From Echinicola arenosa (lineage in GTDB: Bacteria; Bacteroidota; Bacteroidia; Cytophagales; Cyclobacteriaceae): a stretch of DNA of 64,000 nucleotides. How positions within the stretch are numbered: position 1 is the first letter of the stretch; each line of letters opens with the position of its first letter. The DNA is taken from NCBI RefSeq assembly GCF_014841125.1, contig NZ_JACYTQ010000009.1, positions 62,001 through 126,000 of the forward strand, written 5' to 3'. Positions 1 to 8,367 of the stretch are shown piece after piece. The position numbers were made by a program, and so were the translations under genes. Under the pieces are notes generated by a model, which was not told where the DNA came from, did no database searches, and saw nothing but the letters and a program-made list of their open reading frames with translations.

Positions 1-1531
1 GCACAATGAGGTATCCGCTCTTAAAAAACATGAAGAGATCCTCAAGAGATGCAATTCAGCTGCTTCCATAGGCTATTGGGAAATAGATTTTATTTCAGAA
101 AAAGTATTGTGGAGTACATTGACCAAAGAGATTCTTGAGGTGGAGAGAGATTTTACTCCCACCATAAACGAAACCCTTGCTTTTTTCTCAGAAGGAAAAA
201 GTAAGACAAGCCTGCTTAATGCCTATCAAAACGCCATCTCAAAAGGGGAATCCTATGAATTGGAATTGCCCATCTCCATTTCAAAAGAGAAAACCAAATG
301 GGTGAAAATTGTGGGAATACCTCAAATCACAGCAAACAAGTGTACCCAAATTTATGGAACAGTTCAGGATATTGATTTGAGAAAAACCAATGAGCTCAAG
401 CTACGTGAAGAAAGGGAAAAGCTGAGAATCAGTGAAGAGTCATTCCGGGCCAATTTTGAACATGCCGCTATTGGCATGGCCATACTCAACGAAAAGGGCC
501 AATGGCTAAAAGTGAATAATAAACTTTGTGAAATAGTAGGGTATTCGCAAGAAGAGCTTAGACAATTGACCTTTCAGGACATCACTTTTCCTGCAGATTT
601 GGATGCAGACCTGGTGCTTTTTCAGGAATTGATGGATGGGAAAAGGGATCATTATCAAATGGAAAAGAGGTATTTCCACAAGGATGGCCATATCATATAC
701 ATCATTTTGGCGGTTTCCATTGTAAGGAATAACGAAGGAAAAATTCTATATGTGGTTTCCCAGATTATTGATATTTCTGAATTAAAAGAAGCAAAAAATA
801 AAATCCATTCCTTACTAAAAACCAGCCAAGAACAAAATAACAGGCTCAAGAATTTTGCCCATATCGTTTCCCATAACCTAAGGTCCCACTCCAGCAATAT
901 AGGTTTTATGATTGACCTACTGACTAATGAAAATGAGAAATTAACCGAAAAAGAAGAATATAAACTATTAAAAACAGCATCTAATAACTTGGCCCAAACC
1001 ATTCAGCACTTGAATGAAGTGGCCATGATACAGACTACGCTTGAAGAAAACCTCCAAGCCATTTCATTATCTAATTCCATAAAGTCGGCGATTGAAAATG
1101 TAGCTGCAATCGCGGATGCTGCTCAAGTTAAAATTATCAATGAAATAAAGCCTGACGAAGTAATTCTAGGCCTACCTGCCTATATTGACAGCATCGTTCT
1201 TAATCTGCTGACCAATGGTATCAAGTACCGATCGGAAAATGTAGACAGTTATATTAAAATATCCTCTTTCCATTCCATGCAATACAAAGTAATTTTATTC
1301 GAAGATAATGGGAAGGGAATAGATCTTGAACAATATGGTTCCCAACTATTTGGGATGTACAAAACATTTCACAGACATCCTGAGGCACGTGGTATTGGAT
1401 TATTCATTACCAAAAGTCAAATCGAAGCTTTAGGCGGACGGATAGAAGTTGAAAGTGAAGTAAATAAAGGCTCAAAATTCAAAATTTACTTAAAAAATGA
1501 AAAAGACAAAAAGCCTATGTATCATCGATGA
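1..1531 (+). CDS. PAS-domain sensor histidine kinase, 5' end outside window
   Basis: The reading frame is open from base 2, so the start lies upstream of the window; the first ATG seen here (base 107) is internal because the residues before it (GYWEIDF) already belong to a PAS fold. A second PAS domain follows (FEHAAIGMAILNEKG onward, ending in IIDISELKEAK). Then comes a HisKA-like helix with the phospho-accepting His in VSHNLRSH (codon 872-874) and an HATPase domain with N box (NLLTNGIKYRS), G1 box (EDNGKGID) and G2 box (RGIGLFITKSQI). No membrane segment is visible in this part. The 3' end overlaps the next gene by 35 bases, so kinase and regulator are probably translated together. The input signal is unknown. 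Confidence 0.9.
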   Translation, partial: HNEVSALKKHEEILKRCNSAASIGYWEIDFISEKVLWSTLTKEILEVERDFTPTINETLAFFSEGKSKTSLLNAYQNAISKGESYELELPISISKEKTKWVKIVGIPQITANKCTQIYGTVQDIDLRKTNELKLREEREKLRISEESFRANFEHAAIGMAILNEKGQWLKVNNKLCEIVGYSQEELRQLTFQDITFPADLDADLVLFQELMDGKRDHYQMEKRYFHKDGHIIYIILAVSIVRNNEGKILYVVSQIIDISELKEAKNKIHSLLKTSQEQNNRLKNFAHIVSHNLRSHSSNIGFMIDLLTNENEKLTEKEEYKLLKTASNNLAQTIQHLNEVAMIQTTLEENLQAISLSNSIKSAIENVAAIADAAQVKIINEIKPDEVILGLPAYIDSIVLNLLTNGIKYRSENVDSYIKISSFHSMQYKVILFEDNGKGIDLEQYGSQLFGMYKTFHRHPEARGIGLFITKSQIEALGGRIEVESEVNKGSKFKIYLKNEKDKKPMYHR

Positions 1532-1889
1532 TGATCCCATTTACACATTTGGGCTAAAAAAAATCATCGAATTTGGAAAGTTCGATGTTGAGACCATTTT
1601 TTATGAAAATGGCAAAGAAGCTTATGAAAACTTGTCCCAAGTCATTTCCGATGGCGAAAGCCTACCTGATTTGATCTTATTGGACATTAATATGCCCATT
1701 TGGAATGGATGGAAGTTTCTGGATGAATTCACCAAACTTCTGTCTGAGCCATCAGTAGTGGTTTATATCATTTCAAGTTCCATAGACCCAAAAGACAGGG
1801 AGAAAGCGACCGAATACCAAATCATCAATAGTTTTATTGTTAAACCTGTTTCAATTGACAAAATTCGAGAAATCCTCCAATCCAATTAA
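1497..1889 (+). CDS. Single-domain response regulator (CheY-like)
   Basis: A 130-residue receiver domain with no output domain. It shows the acidic cluster IDDDP near residue 10, the phospho-accepting Asp63 in LLDINMP, the conserved Ser/Thr region (YIISSSID) and the Lys-Pro pair (VKPVS) near the C terminus. It starts inside the 3' end of the upstream PAS kinase gene, which is therefore its likely phosphodonor. Without a DNA-binding domain it probably works by protein interaction or as a relay. Related stand-alone receivers are common in Bacteroidota two-component pairs. Confidence 0.92.
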   Translation: MKKTKSLCIIDDDPIYTFGLKKIIEFGKFDVETIFYENGKEAYENLSQVISDGESLPDLILLDINMPIWNGWKFLDEFTKLLSEPSVVVYIISSSIDPKDREKATEYQIINSFIVKPVSIDKIREILQSN

Positions 1890-1905
1890 TATTTAGATTC
1901 ATCAT

Positions 1906-3519
1906 TTACTTTTCTTCACCAACAACTTTAAACGAAGCTGCTTCTGACCAATCACTCCAATTTAGATTCTGGTCCCTATACCTCACTCGCCAGTAATATT
2001 CTTGCCCTTTGTTAAGCAACTTATAAACTGTCTCATCAGTTAAGTCGTCGTCTTTTTGCTGGTTTTCATTATAATACCAATTCTCAAACTGCTTCCAACT
2101 GTCCAATACCAAAGTCTTAAAATCTGATGAGGTACTGATCTGCCAATTTGAAGCTGCATGAAAAGCTCCTTTTCTATCGCTTGCAAACTCTCCCGCTTTC
2201 AGTTTAACCCTTCTAGGGTCTACTTCCTCCTTTACAGGCCCTATGGGTTTTGGCTTTTTGGGATTTCTATCATATTTCCAAACTGTTATGGAGTCGGTCT
2301 GTTCATTTTCCCTAAACTTGTACTGATTTCCTCTACTGATTCTTTTTACCACAAATTTAGGGTCTGATGGATTGGCATCCACTTCCACCATCACAAATCC
2401 ATATTCATCTTGGGTCACTGTAAATTCATCATAATCCCTACCTTCAAACTCTCCCCAATTGTCCAGTGCTCCACCAGCACTGGCTACATTGATCCATAGG
2501 TGTTTATGATCTTTGGACTGGCCTCTAGAATAACCGTGGGTGTGTCCAAAAAAATGTATACTTGGCTTACCAGTATCTTCCGTAAACTTTTCCAATCGCT
2601 TCACTACTTCTCCTGCAAAATCAGACTCTCCTGGAATCCATAATTCAGATTTGTGGGGATGGTGCATTTGAGCAAAGACAAAATCTATCTCCTCCAATCC
2701 AGCTGTTTCTTCCAGCACTTTATCCAACCATTGTAATTGATAGTCTGACCCTCCTATTCCATCTTCAACATTGGAATTCAACCCAAGGATTCGGGTATTA
2801 CCATAATCCTTGTACCACCAATTTTCAGCATACTCTGGACTTCCGTTTTCAGGAAGACTAAAATACTTAAAGTAATAGACTGACTGATTTTCGTGGTTCC
2901 CCAAAACTGGATATACAGGAACTTCCGAAAAAAGCTTTTCTGCAGGATTAAAAAAATGCTCTTGCCATTGGTGATATTTAGCGCCATTCTGAACTAGGTC
3001 ACCTGGAATGAGCACCATAGCCAAGTTTTCCGGAACATTTCCTTCAAACTCTTGATCCATATATGCCAAAATACCCTCATTGACTATCTCCCCAAACTTA
3101 TCAGGCTCATTGCTATCTATCTGCATATCACTCATGGCTACTAAGCTGAATGATTTTTGGTCACTTGCAAAAGGAGGCGTCTTGAACTGATAGACATCTG
3201 AAACAGCCTTTCCTGTTTTGACTCGGTAAAAATATCCCGTAAACCTTTCCAAGTCTGAAACTGTCACCTCATGAAGTCTTACCTCGCTGAAATTCACATC
3301 AAAAGCCTCTCCTTCTGTTTTATTGCCAAGCTCAGGAGTCTTACCCCACTCTACAACACTTTCCTCACCAAAGTCTGTCTGCCACATGATGGTCATTTCA
3401 TGGGGAGCAGCATTTTGAAGATATGGGTTGATTTGAATTTTTTGCGCTACCAGCTCGAAAGCATTAAAAACAAAGAAACAGGTAATCAAAAGTGTCATTA
3501 CATATATTCTAGCACTCAT
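1906..3519 (-). CDS. Secreted metallophosphoesterase, purple acid phosphatase type
   Basis: A 537-aa exported protein. A signal peptide covers about residues 1-25, followed by a fibronectin-like purple-acid-phosphatase N-terminal domain (about 28-115) and a calcineurin-like catalytic domain. Metal-binding motifs are visible: SDMQ (Asp131), PGDLVQNG (Asp174), GNHE (about 208-210), QMHHPH and FGHTHGYSRG. The last ~110 residues look like a second beta-sandwich (YYWRVRYRD..W). It probably hydrolyses phosphomonoesters or diesters outside the cytoplasmic membrane; the substrate cannot be read from sequence. It diverges from a porin-like gene, and the spacer between them holds a palindrome. Confidence 0.88.
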   Translation of the reverse strand: MSARIYVMTLLITCFFVFNAFELVAQKIQINPYLQNAAPHEMTIMWQTDFGEESVVEWGKTPELGNKTEGEAFDVNFSEVRLHEVTVSDLERFTGYFYRVKTGKAVSDVYQFKTPPFASDQKSFSLVAMSDMQIDSNEPDKFGEIVNEGILAYMDQEFEGNVPENLAMVLIPGDLVQNGAKYHQWQEHFFNPAEKLFSEVPVYPVLGNHENQSVYYFKYFSLPENGSPEYAENWWYKDYGNTRILGLNSNVEDGIGGSDYQLQWLDKVLEETAGLEEIDFVFAQMHHPHKSELWIPGESDFAGEVVKRLEKFTEDTGKPSIHFFGHTHGYSRGQSKDHKHLWINVASAGGALDNWGEFEGRDYDEFTVTQDEYGFVMVEVDANPSDPKFVVKRISRGNQYKFRENEQTDSITVWKYDRNPKKPKPIGPVKEEVDPRRVKLKAGEFASDRKGAFHAASNWQISTSSDFKTLVLDSWKQFENWYYNENQQKDDDLTDETVYKLLNKGQEYYWRVRYRDQNLNWSDWSEAASFKVVGEEK

Positions 3520-3543
3520 TTTTTTACGAGGATTTAGTTAAGA

Positions 3544-3551
3544 CAAAAATA
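3544..3551 (-). promoter_or_regulatory. Putative -7 box for the metallophosphoesterase gene
   Basis: On the minus strand this reads TATTTTTG, an exact match to the Bacteroidota -7 consensus TAnnTTTG, 25 bases upstream of the phosphoesterase ATG. No good TTTG box is seen at the expected -33 spacing, so the call rests on the -7 element and position only. Confidence 0.35.
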
Positions 3552-3579
3552 AACCTTTAGATCAACTAAAATGAAAACT

Positions 3580-3593
3580 TAATGTTAACATTA
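3580..3593. promoter_or_regulatory. Perfect 14-base palindrome, possible operator
   Basis: TAATGTTAACATTA is a perfect inverted repeat about 60 bases upstream of the phosphoesterase start, just beyond the proposed -7 box, in the divergent spacer. The position fits a transcription-factor site. In AT-rich DNA a 14-base palindrome can also arise by chance, and no regulator gene is adjacent. Confidence 0.3.
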
Positions 3594-3858
3594 TATCAAC
3601 CTCATTTTCCCTCTTTCTCCAAATCAAAATGAATCAAAGAAGATGGACTATAGAAATAAAAAAGCTAAATTGATATACCAAAATTTATGAAAACCAGCTC
3701 GAAAATACACACGTGATTTTATTGTGAGAATTAGCCAAGCAACTGACTTAGAGAATTTAACACCAGAATGAGTCAATTCTAAAAATAAAGAAAACCATTC
3801 GTTTAAAGATACTTCGTCTATCAAAATCTAATTCCCTTACCAGATAAACATTGGAATA

Positions 3859-5010
3859 ATGAAGATCAAATTAGTTTTTATTTTTCTAATTCTTTGCTCT
3901 GGCTTTAATCTAGGTGCTCAAACCAGAAATGATTCGCTCACCCTATCATTCAAGCCTTATAGCAGCTTTAGAGGTCATTTTTCTCTTTTTAATGGAGAAT
4001 TGGAAATCCAACAAAACGCCTCTAGAATTGGCTTTGAAATTGCTTTATCAAAAGAAAACTCAACCTTCTTTGCTGGGTCAGAACTCTCATTAAACATGTT
4101 TCGAGGAGACCAGCAATTTAATTTAGATGCCTCCACCAGTGGTGGATTTATTGACATCGACAGTTATCAGGTCAATCAAGTCTTTGGTACCCGACTGGGG
4201 TATTTGGGAGTGAAATTTAAGCGAGGAGGAACTATCATGGTGGGTAAGCAATGGAGCGTTTACTATGATGTGACTGGATATACGGACAAGTTCAATGTAT
4301 TTGGTGGTGGTGGAACCGCCACTTATACCTCTGGGACAGATGGAGGCACAACGGGAACTGGTCGTGCCGATCAAGCCATCACCTACAGAAATCAATTTGG
4401 CAAACTTCACCTAGGCCTTCAATTACAAGCAGAAAACGCTAATAATAACCACATTATAGATGGATACGGTATATCTGGTCAACTTGAATTAATCAAAGGA
4501 TTAAAAATTGGCGGAACCTACTATAGAGTATTGATCCAAGATACCCTAAGGAAAAATACCATAGGATTTGACAAGAATCCTGAATACATGGCATTTGGAA
4601 TTAATTATGTCAACAATAAATGGGATTTGGGGTTGGTTTATTCTGATCAATCCAATGGAGACTTAAGGAGAAATTATATTGGTAATGATATTGCAGCCAT
4701 TGTATTTGACGCATCAGGTATAGAATTCTATTCAAAATATACTTTCCAAGAATTCAGCATCATAGCAGGTTTTAACCAATACAAGCCCAAAATATTGAAC
4801 CTTCCTCTCAGCAATGGATTCAAAACAGACTATTACATATTAGGCTTTGAATATAAACCCTTGAAACATGCCTATTTCTATAGTGAGTTTAGGATCAATT
4901 CAAACAATAATCGAGACCATTTAGGAGAGAAAAGTGTAAATGTTTACACCGCTGGATTAAGAATAGATTTAGAAAGATCTTTTAACCGAATCATTATGAC
5001 ATCAAAATAA
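3859..5010 (+). CDS. Outer-membrane porin-like beta-barrel protein
   Basis: A 383-aa protein with a signal peptide ending near residue 20 (GFNLGAQ). The rest is a run of short amphipathic strands alternating with Gly/Asn-rich turns, typical of a 16-strand-like porin (for example VGKQWSVYYD, KGLKIGGTYYRVL, YILGFEYKPLKHAYFYSEF). It ends in a charged strand, not a classic terminal Phe. A Gly/Thr-rich loop at about residues 146-166 could be an external or constriction loop. It most resembles general Gram-negative porins; selectivity is unknown. Divergence from a secreted phosphoesterase invites a nutrient-uptake role, but that is inference. Confidence 0.72.
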   Translation: MKIKLVFIFLILCSGFNLGAQTRNDSLTLSFKPYSSFRGHFSLFNGELEIQQNASRIGFEIALSKENSTFFAGSELSLNMFRGDQQFNLDASTSGGFIDIDSYQVNQVFGTRLGYLGVKFKRGGTIMVGKQWSVYYDVTGYTDKFNVFGGGGTATYTSGTDGGTTGTGRADQAITYRNQFGKLHLGLQLQAENANNNHIIDGYGISGQLELIKGLKIGGTYYRVLIQDTLRKNTIGFDKNPEYMAFGINYVNNKWDLGLVYSDQSNGDLRRNYIGNDIAAIVFDASGIEFYSKYTFQEFSIIAGFNQYKPKILNLPLSNGFKTDYYILGFEYKPLKHAYFYSEFRINSNNNRDHLGEKSVNVYTAGLRIDLERSFNRIIMTSK

Positions 5011-5030
5011 CTTTTATTTGATTGGAATCA

Positions 5031-5522
5031 CTATTTATTGAAAGCAGCTTCCAATTCAGCCACCTTCAACTTTTTCATCTGCATCATAACTTCCATCATC
5101 TGCTGTACCCGTCGGTGATTTTGAGATTCCATCATTTCCACAAGAGCTTCGGGAATGATCTGCCATGACATTCCAAACTTATCCTTCAGCCAACCGCATT
5201 GGGACTCTTTACCGCCATTGGCCGCAAGTTTGTCCCAGTAATGGTCTATTTCATCTTGATCCTTACACTTGACAAATAAAGAAACAGATTCATTGAATTT
5301 GAATGCAGGACCCGCGTCAAAGGCATAAACCTGCAAACCATCAATGGTAAAACTACTCATCTGAATGGTCCCTGCGGGAAATGGAGCTCCTTCAGGCCAC
5401 CTTTTTATGAAATTGATTTCGGAATTTGGAAATAGATTGGTGTATAGTTTTATCGCCTCTTCCGCATCCTTATCATACCAAAGAAATGGAATGATATTTT
5501 GACTTTTTTGAACAATACTCAT
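5031..5522 (-). CDS. VOC family protein, PhnB-like
   Basis: A 163-aa cytoplasmic protein of the glyoxalase/VOC superfamily, in the PhnB-like group often labelled 3-demethylubiquinone-9 3-methyltransferase domain. Characteristic stretches are IIPFLWYDKDAEEAIKLY at the start, FTIDGLQVYAFDAGP, and CGWLKDKFGMSWQIIP. The Met-rich C-terminal helix (MMEVMMQMKKLKVAELEAAF) is usual in this subfamily. Members are mostly uncharacterised and the old name should not be read as activity. The 3' end is 20 bases from the convergent porin gene. It shares strand and neighbourhood with an SRPBCC gene just upstream. Confidence 0.85.
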   Translation of the reverse strand: MSIVQKSQNIIPFLWYDKDAEEAIKLYTNLFPNSEINFIKRWPEGAPFPAGTIQMSSFTIDGLQVYAFDAGPAFKFNESVSLFVKCKDQDEIDHYWDKLAANGGKESQCGWLKDKFGMSWQIIPEALVEMMESQNHRRVQQMMEVMMQMKKLKVAELEAAFNK

Positions 5523-5568
5523 GGTGTAATTGGGTTATTTGATTGGAACATAACTTTAAAAATGACAG

Positions 5569-5982
5569 TCAAATTTTTGACTCAACGTACTTTTTGAAAT
5601 TGTCCAAAATAGCCTGCCAGCCCCCTTTTTGCATTTCCACTGGATTTGTTTGCTCTGGATCAAATGTTTCCTTCACCAAAGTACTATTTCCCTCTGGTGT
5701 AAAAATCACCTCCACTTCTCTCCCATCTTCCATGGCGTAAGACAAAAGAGCTCCTTCCTCCACTTTATTATAAGTTCCTGAAAAATCAAAGCCCATGCTA
5801 CCATCCTTTGACTCCATTCGAGAAGTAAATACGCCTCCTTCTCTAAGATCATTGCTTGCATGTGGAGTATGCCAATCATCGGAAGCGGCATTCCATTTGG
5901 TAATATGTTCGGGACTCGTCCAATAAGCCCATACCGTATCTACTGGTGCATTTACTTTAGTTGTTACCGTGATCTTTTCCAT
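5569..5982 (-). CDS. SRPBCC (AHSA1-like) family protein
   Basis: A 137-aa protein of the START/AHSA1 ligand-binding fold. Hallmarks are the opening strand ITVTTKVNAPVDTVWAYWTSPEHITKWN, the GTYNKVEEGALLSYAMEDGREVEV strand pair and the terminal helix GGWQAILDNFKKYVE. The chosen start (ATG at 5982) begins right at the family N terminus; an ATG 33 bases further upstream would add a short non-conserved leader. Such proteins bind small hydrophobic ligands or act as stress-related accessory proteins; the ligand is unknown. It lies 46 bases upstream of the PhnB-like gene on the same strand. Confidence 0.85.
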   Translation of the reverse strand: MEKITVTTKVNAPVDTVWAYWTSPEHITKWNAASDDWHTPHASNDLREGGVFTSRMESKDGSMGFDFSGTYNKVEEGALLSYAMEDGREVEVIFTPEGNSTLVKETFDPEQTNPVEMQKGGWQAILDNFKKYVESKI

Positions 5983-6134
5983 TGTTTTGGTTTTTAGGTT
6001 AAACATTAATCCCATACCTACAAATATCGATCCTATCTATCACAAAATAACGGTGCATTAACGACACCTTAAATGGGCAATCACGCCAAGAAATCCTTCC
6101 CTAGCAGTGTGTCACTTTTCATAAAAACTTAAGT

Positions 6135-7487
6135 TTACATCTTTCTAAGATTACCTGTCTCCAAGACCCCAACAGCATACATTAATAAAATATCCTGAAA
6201 GTACTGGGTATATCTAGCCTGAGCCATATCAGACTGAGCTTGCACCAGTTGACGGTTGGCAGTAGCCAAATCCACAAAGTTGTTCAGTCCTAGCTTAAAC
6301 CTTTCTCCAATGACCAGCGCAGCTTCTTCAGCAGCATTCAACTGTACTTTAGTGGTCTCTGTTTTCTTGAGGGCTGCTTGGTAATTGGCATGGGCCAATC
6401 GTACTTGCTGATAGACTTTTTTCACAAGGGCCTCTTGAACGATCTGCTGGTTTTTAACGGCCATTTTGCTCCGGGTCAAACTGGCTTTGTTATTGAAATT
6501 AGAAAAAACAGGAATGTTCAAGCTTATGCCAATCACACTGCTTGGGTTGAATTCAAAAAACTGATCATTGAATGTTCTATCCACAATGGATGTGCTAAAG
6601 GAGCTGTATCCATAGTATGCGTCTATGCTCGGGTAAAAACCTGCATTGGCAGCTTTGGCTTCCTTACCAAAAGCACTGTAAAGCAGTTCTTCCCTCTTAA
6701 TTCCCGGATGCTGACTCATCGCCACATCCAGCAATTGATCCAATCGCTGATTACCATAGCTCACTGCAGAAAGGCTTTGCTGAATAGGTTGAACATCTGG
6801 CACCTCCCCTTTCTCCATTTGGAGTGTTTCCGCCAAAGTAAACACATCATTCATCAGCTGTATTTCTGCATCATACCTGACCGCTTCAAGTCTGGCCACC
6901 TCAGATTGTTGGTTGTATTGGTCAGAAAGGGTTCTAAGCCCCACGTCCACATAGCCTTCGATTTGTCGTAGTAGCTCTTGTTGGTTTTCGAGATTTTCGT
7001 CAGCTATTTTCAGCAGCTCCTGGCTGAGCAAAACCTGCAAATATTGATTGGCCACTTGGAAGACCACATCCTGCTCAGATCGATCCAAATCCCTAACTCC
7101 AGCCTCTTCCCTAAGTTTCTCTGCTTTATAGGTATTTATTCTACGGAACATATTGAAAATAGGCATGCTGGCATCTACACTCGCTGAAGTGGAATAGTTG
7201 GTGAAATTATCCACCACAAATCCATCATCTACCTGCTGGGTCTGTTGTCCTGTTACCCTTCTTGAATTCAAGCCCACTCCTATAGCTGGAAAGTTACTGT
7301 AAAATGCACGTTTTCTAAAGGCCTCTTGGGTTTCTTGGTTATTAAGCTTAGTATTATATTCAACATTTTTCTTTAATGCCAACTGAATCGCCTCCCCAAA
7401 ATTCAGCTTTAATGTATCCTGGGCTTTAAGGGCATTGCCCACTAGGAGTAGCCCCACCATCAAACCAATTGCTTTTCTTATTTTCAT
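6135..7487 (-). CDS. TolC family outer-membrane efflux channel
   Basis: A 450-aa outer-membrane efflux protein with a signal peptide (residues 1-23, ending ALKAQ) and two OEP repeats made of long alpha-helical hairpins and short beta segments (QVANQYLQVLLSQELLKIADENLENQQELL in the first half; ALVIGERFKLGLNNFVDLATANRQLVQAQ in the second). It is the last gene of the minus-strand exporter operon; its ATG overlaps the TGA of the preceding ABC ATPase gene in an ATGA junction. It supplies the outer-membrane exit duct for the HlyD-like adaptor and MacB-like permeases upstream. No clear terminator hairpin is seen after it. Confidence 0.93.
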   Translation of the reverse strand: MKIRKAIGLMVGLLLVGNALKAQDTLKLNFGEAIQLALKKNVEYNTKLNNQETQEAFRKRAFYSNFPAIGVGLNSRRVTGQQTQQVDDGFVVDNFTNYSTSASVDASMPIFNMFRRINTYKAEKLREEAGVRDLDRSEQDVVFQVANQYLQVLLSQELLKIADENLENQQELLRQIEGYVDVGLRTLSDQYNQQSEVARLEAVRYDAEIQLMNDVFTLAETLQMEKGEVPDVQPIQQSLSAVSYGNQRLDQLLDVAMSQHPGIKREELLYSAFGKEAKAANAGFYPSIDAYYGYSSFSTSIVDRTFNDQFFEFNPSSVIGISLNIPVFSNFNNKASLTRSKMAVKNQQIVQEALVKKVYQQVRLAHANYQAALKKTETTKVQLNAAEEAALVIGERFKLGLNNFVDLATANRQLVQAQSDMAQARYTQYFQDILLMYAVGVLETGNLRKM

Positions 7488-8164
7488 TTTATTAAAATCT
7501 TATCTTCTTCTATTTTTCCGTCCACAATCTCCAATAAGCGATTGCCATAGGCTGCATTTTCTTCCGCATGGGTGGCCTGAATAATGGTCGTTCCTTCCCT
7601 GTTCAACTCTGCAAACACTTCCATGATCTGTTTGGCTTGATTACTATGAAGGTTCCCCGTTGGCTCATCTGCCAAAAGGACCCGGGGCTTGCCTGCAATC
7701 GCCCGGGCAATCCCTACCAACTGCTGCTGGCCCCCACTGAGCTGGGCAGGAAACAAATCTTTTTTAGCCACCATGTTAAACCGATCCAACAATTCCGCAA
7801 CGATACTTTTTCTTTCACTGCTACTGACGCTTCTATACAAAAGAGGAGTTTCGATATTTTCATAAACTGTCAGTTCATCAATCAAATGATAAGCTTGAAA
7901 AATATTGCCAAATTCCTTTTTGTGAAGGGCATGCCGCTGTTTTTCCTTCATTTTATTGACCATTTCCCCTTCAAACTCATAATCTCCTACATAGTCATCA
8001 TCCAAAAGGCCAATGATATTCAAGAGGGTAGATTTTCCTGCTCCACTGGGGCCCATCAAGGTTACAAATTCCCCTTGCTCAATTTCCAAGTCTATTCCTT
8101 TTAAAATAAATACCCTTTGGAACTTCGAGTCGACATACTTATCAATGTTGCTTAGTTTGATCAT
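7484..8164 (-). CDS. ABC transporter ATPase, LolD/MacB type, with divergent motifs
   Basis: A 226-aa ATPase of the LolD/MacB group. Walker A is GPSGAGKST (residues 38-46), the Q loop is in [11 protein letters not shown], the signature is [14 protein letters not shown] and Walker B is [11 protein letters not shown], followed by the H loop in ATHAEENA. Two positions differ from the usual family pattern: Leu replaces the Arg after the third Gln of the signature, and the D-loop Asp of GNLDS is His (GNLHS). ATP hydrolysis may therefore be altered. The gene overlaps tolC by 4 bases and is the second ATPase of the operon; the canonical one is next to the adaptor gene. Confidence 0.92.
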   Translation of the reverse strand: MIKLSNIDKYVDSKFQRVFILKGIDLEIEQGEFVTLMGPSGAGKSTLLNIIGLLDDDYVGDYEFEGEMVNKMKEKQRHALHKKEFGNIFQAYHLIDELTVYENIETPLLYRSVSSSERKSIVAELLDRFNMVAKKDLFPAQLSGGQQQLVGIARAIAGKPRVLLADEPTGNLHSNQAKQIMEVFAELNREGTTIIQATHAEENAAYGNRLLEIVDGKIEEDKILIK

Positions 8165-8211
8165 TTTATTCTTATTAATTTTTATGTATATCCCAATTTT
8201 ACCAGTAAAGA

Positions 8212-8367
8212 TTAAAAGCGAGTAGAAACTACCCTTTCGGTTAAAGTATCAGCTGCTTCAGACTTCAGGTCTACCTGGAAGTTAGACAGGCTTCCGACCA
8301 CTTGAGCAAAGGATGTATGGTTACTGGCATCATAGCGGATAATCAGATTAATTTTAATGCTATTCAC
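8212..8367 (-). CDS. Small ORF (51 aa) between permease and ATPase genes
   Basis: A GTG-started frame of 51 codons begins 8 bases inside the 3' end of the permease gene and ends 47 bases before the ATPase ATG. The product (MNSIKINLIIRYDAS at the start, LTERVVSTRF at the end) has no membrane segment, signal peptide or recognised motif. Its composition is ordinary for a soluble protein, unlike the other spacers in this operon, which are low-complexity. It could be a real small subunit, the 3' remnant of a lost gene, or chance. Confidence 0.35.
   Translation of the reverse strand: MNSIKINLIIRYDASNHTSFAQVVGSLSNFQVDLKSEAADTLTERVVSTRF

Larger units (their letters stand above)
3520..3858. other. 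Divergent intergenic region between phosphoesterase and porin genes
   Basis: 339 bases, strongly AT-rich, with no convincing ORF. It must hold promoters for both flanking genes. A -7-like box (TATTTTTG on the minus strand) and a perfect 14-base palindrome are described as separate entries. No RNA gene or terminator-like hairpin was recognised. Confidence 0.6.

Noticed and set aside
6378-6971. 197-aa plus-strand ORF opposite tolC
   Set aside because: It is entirely antisense to a clear TolC-family gene and shows no domain-like pattern; it is a frame shadow.
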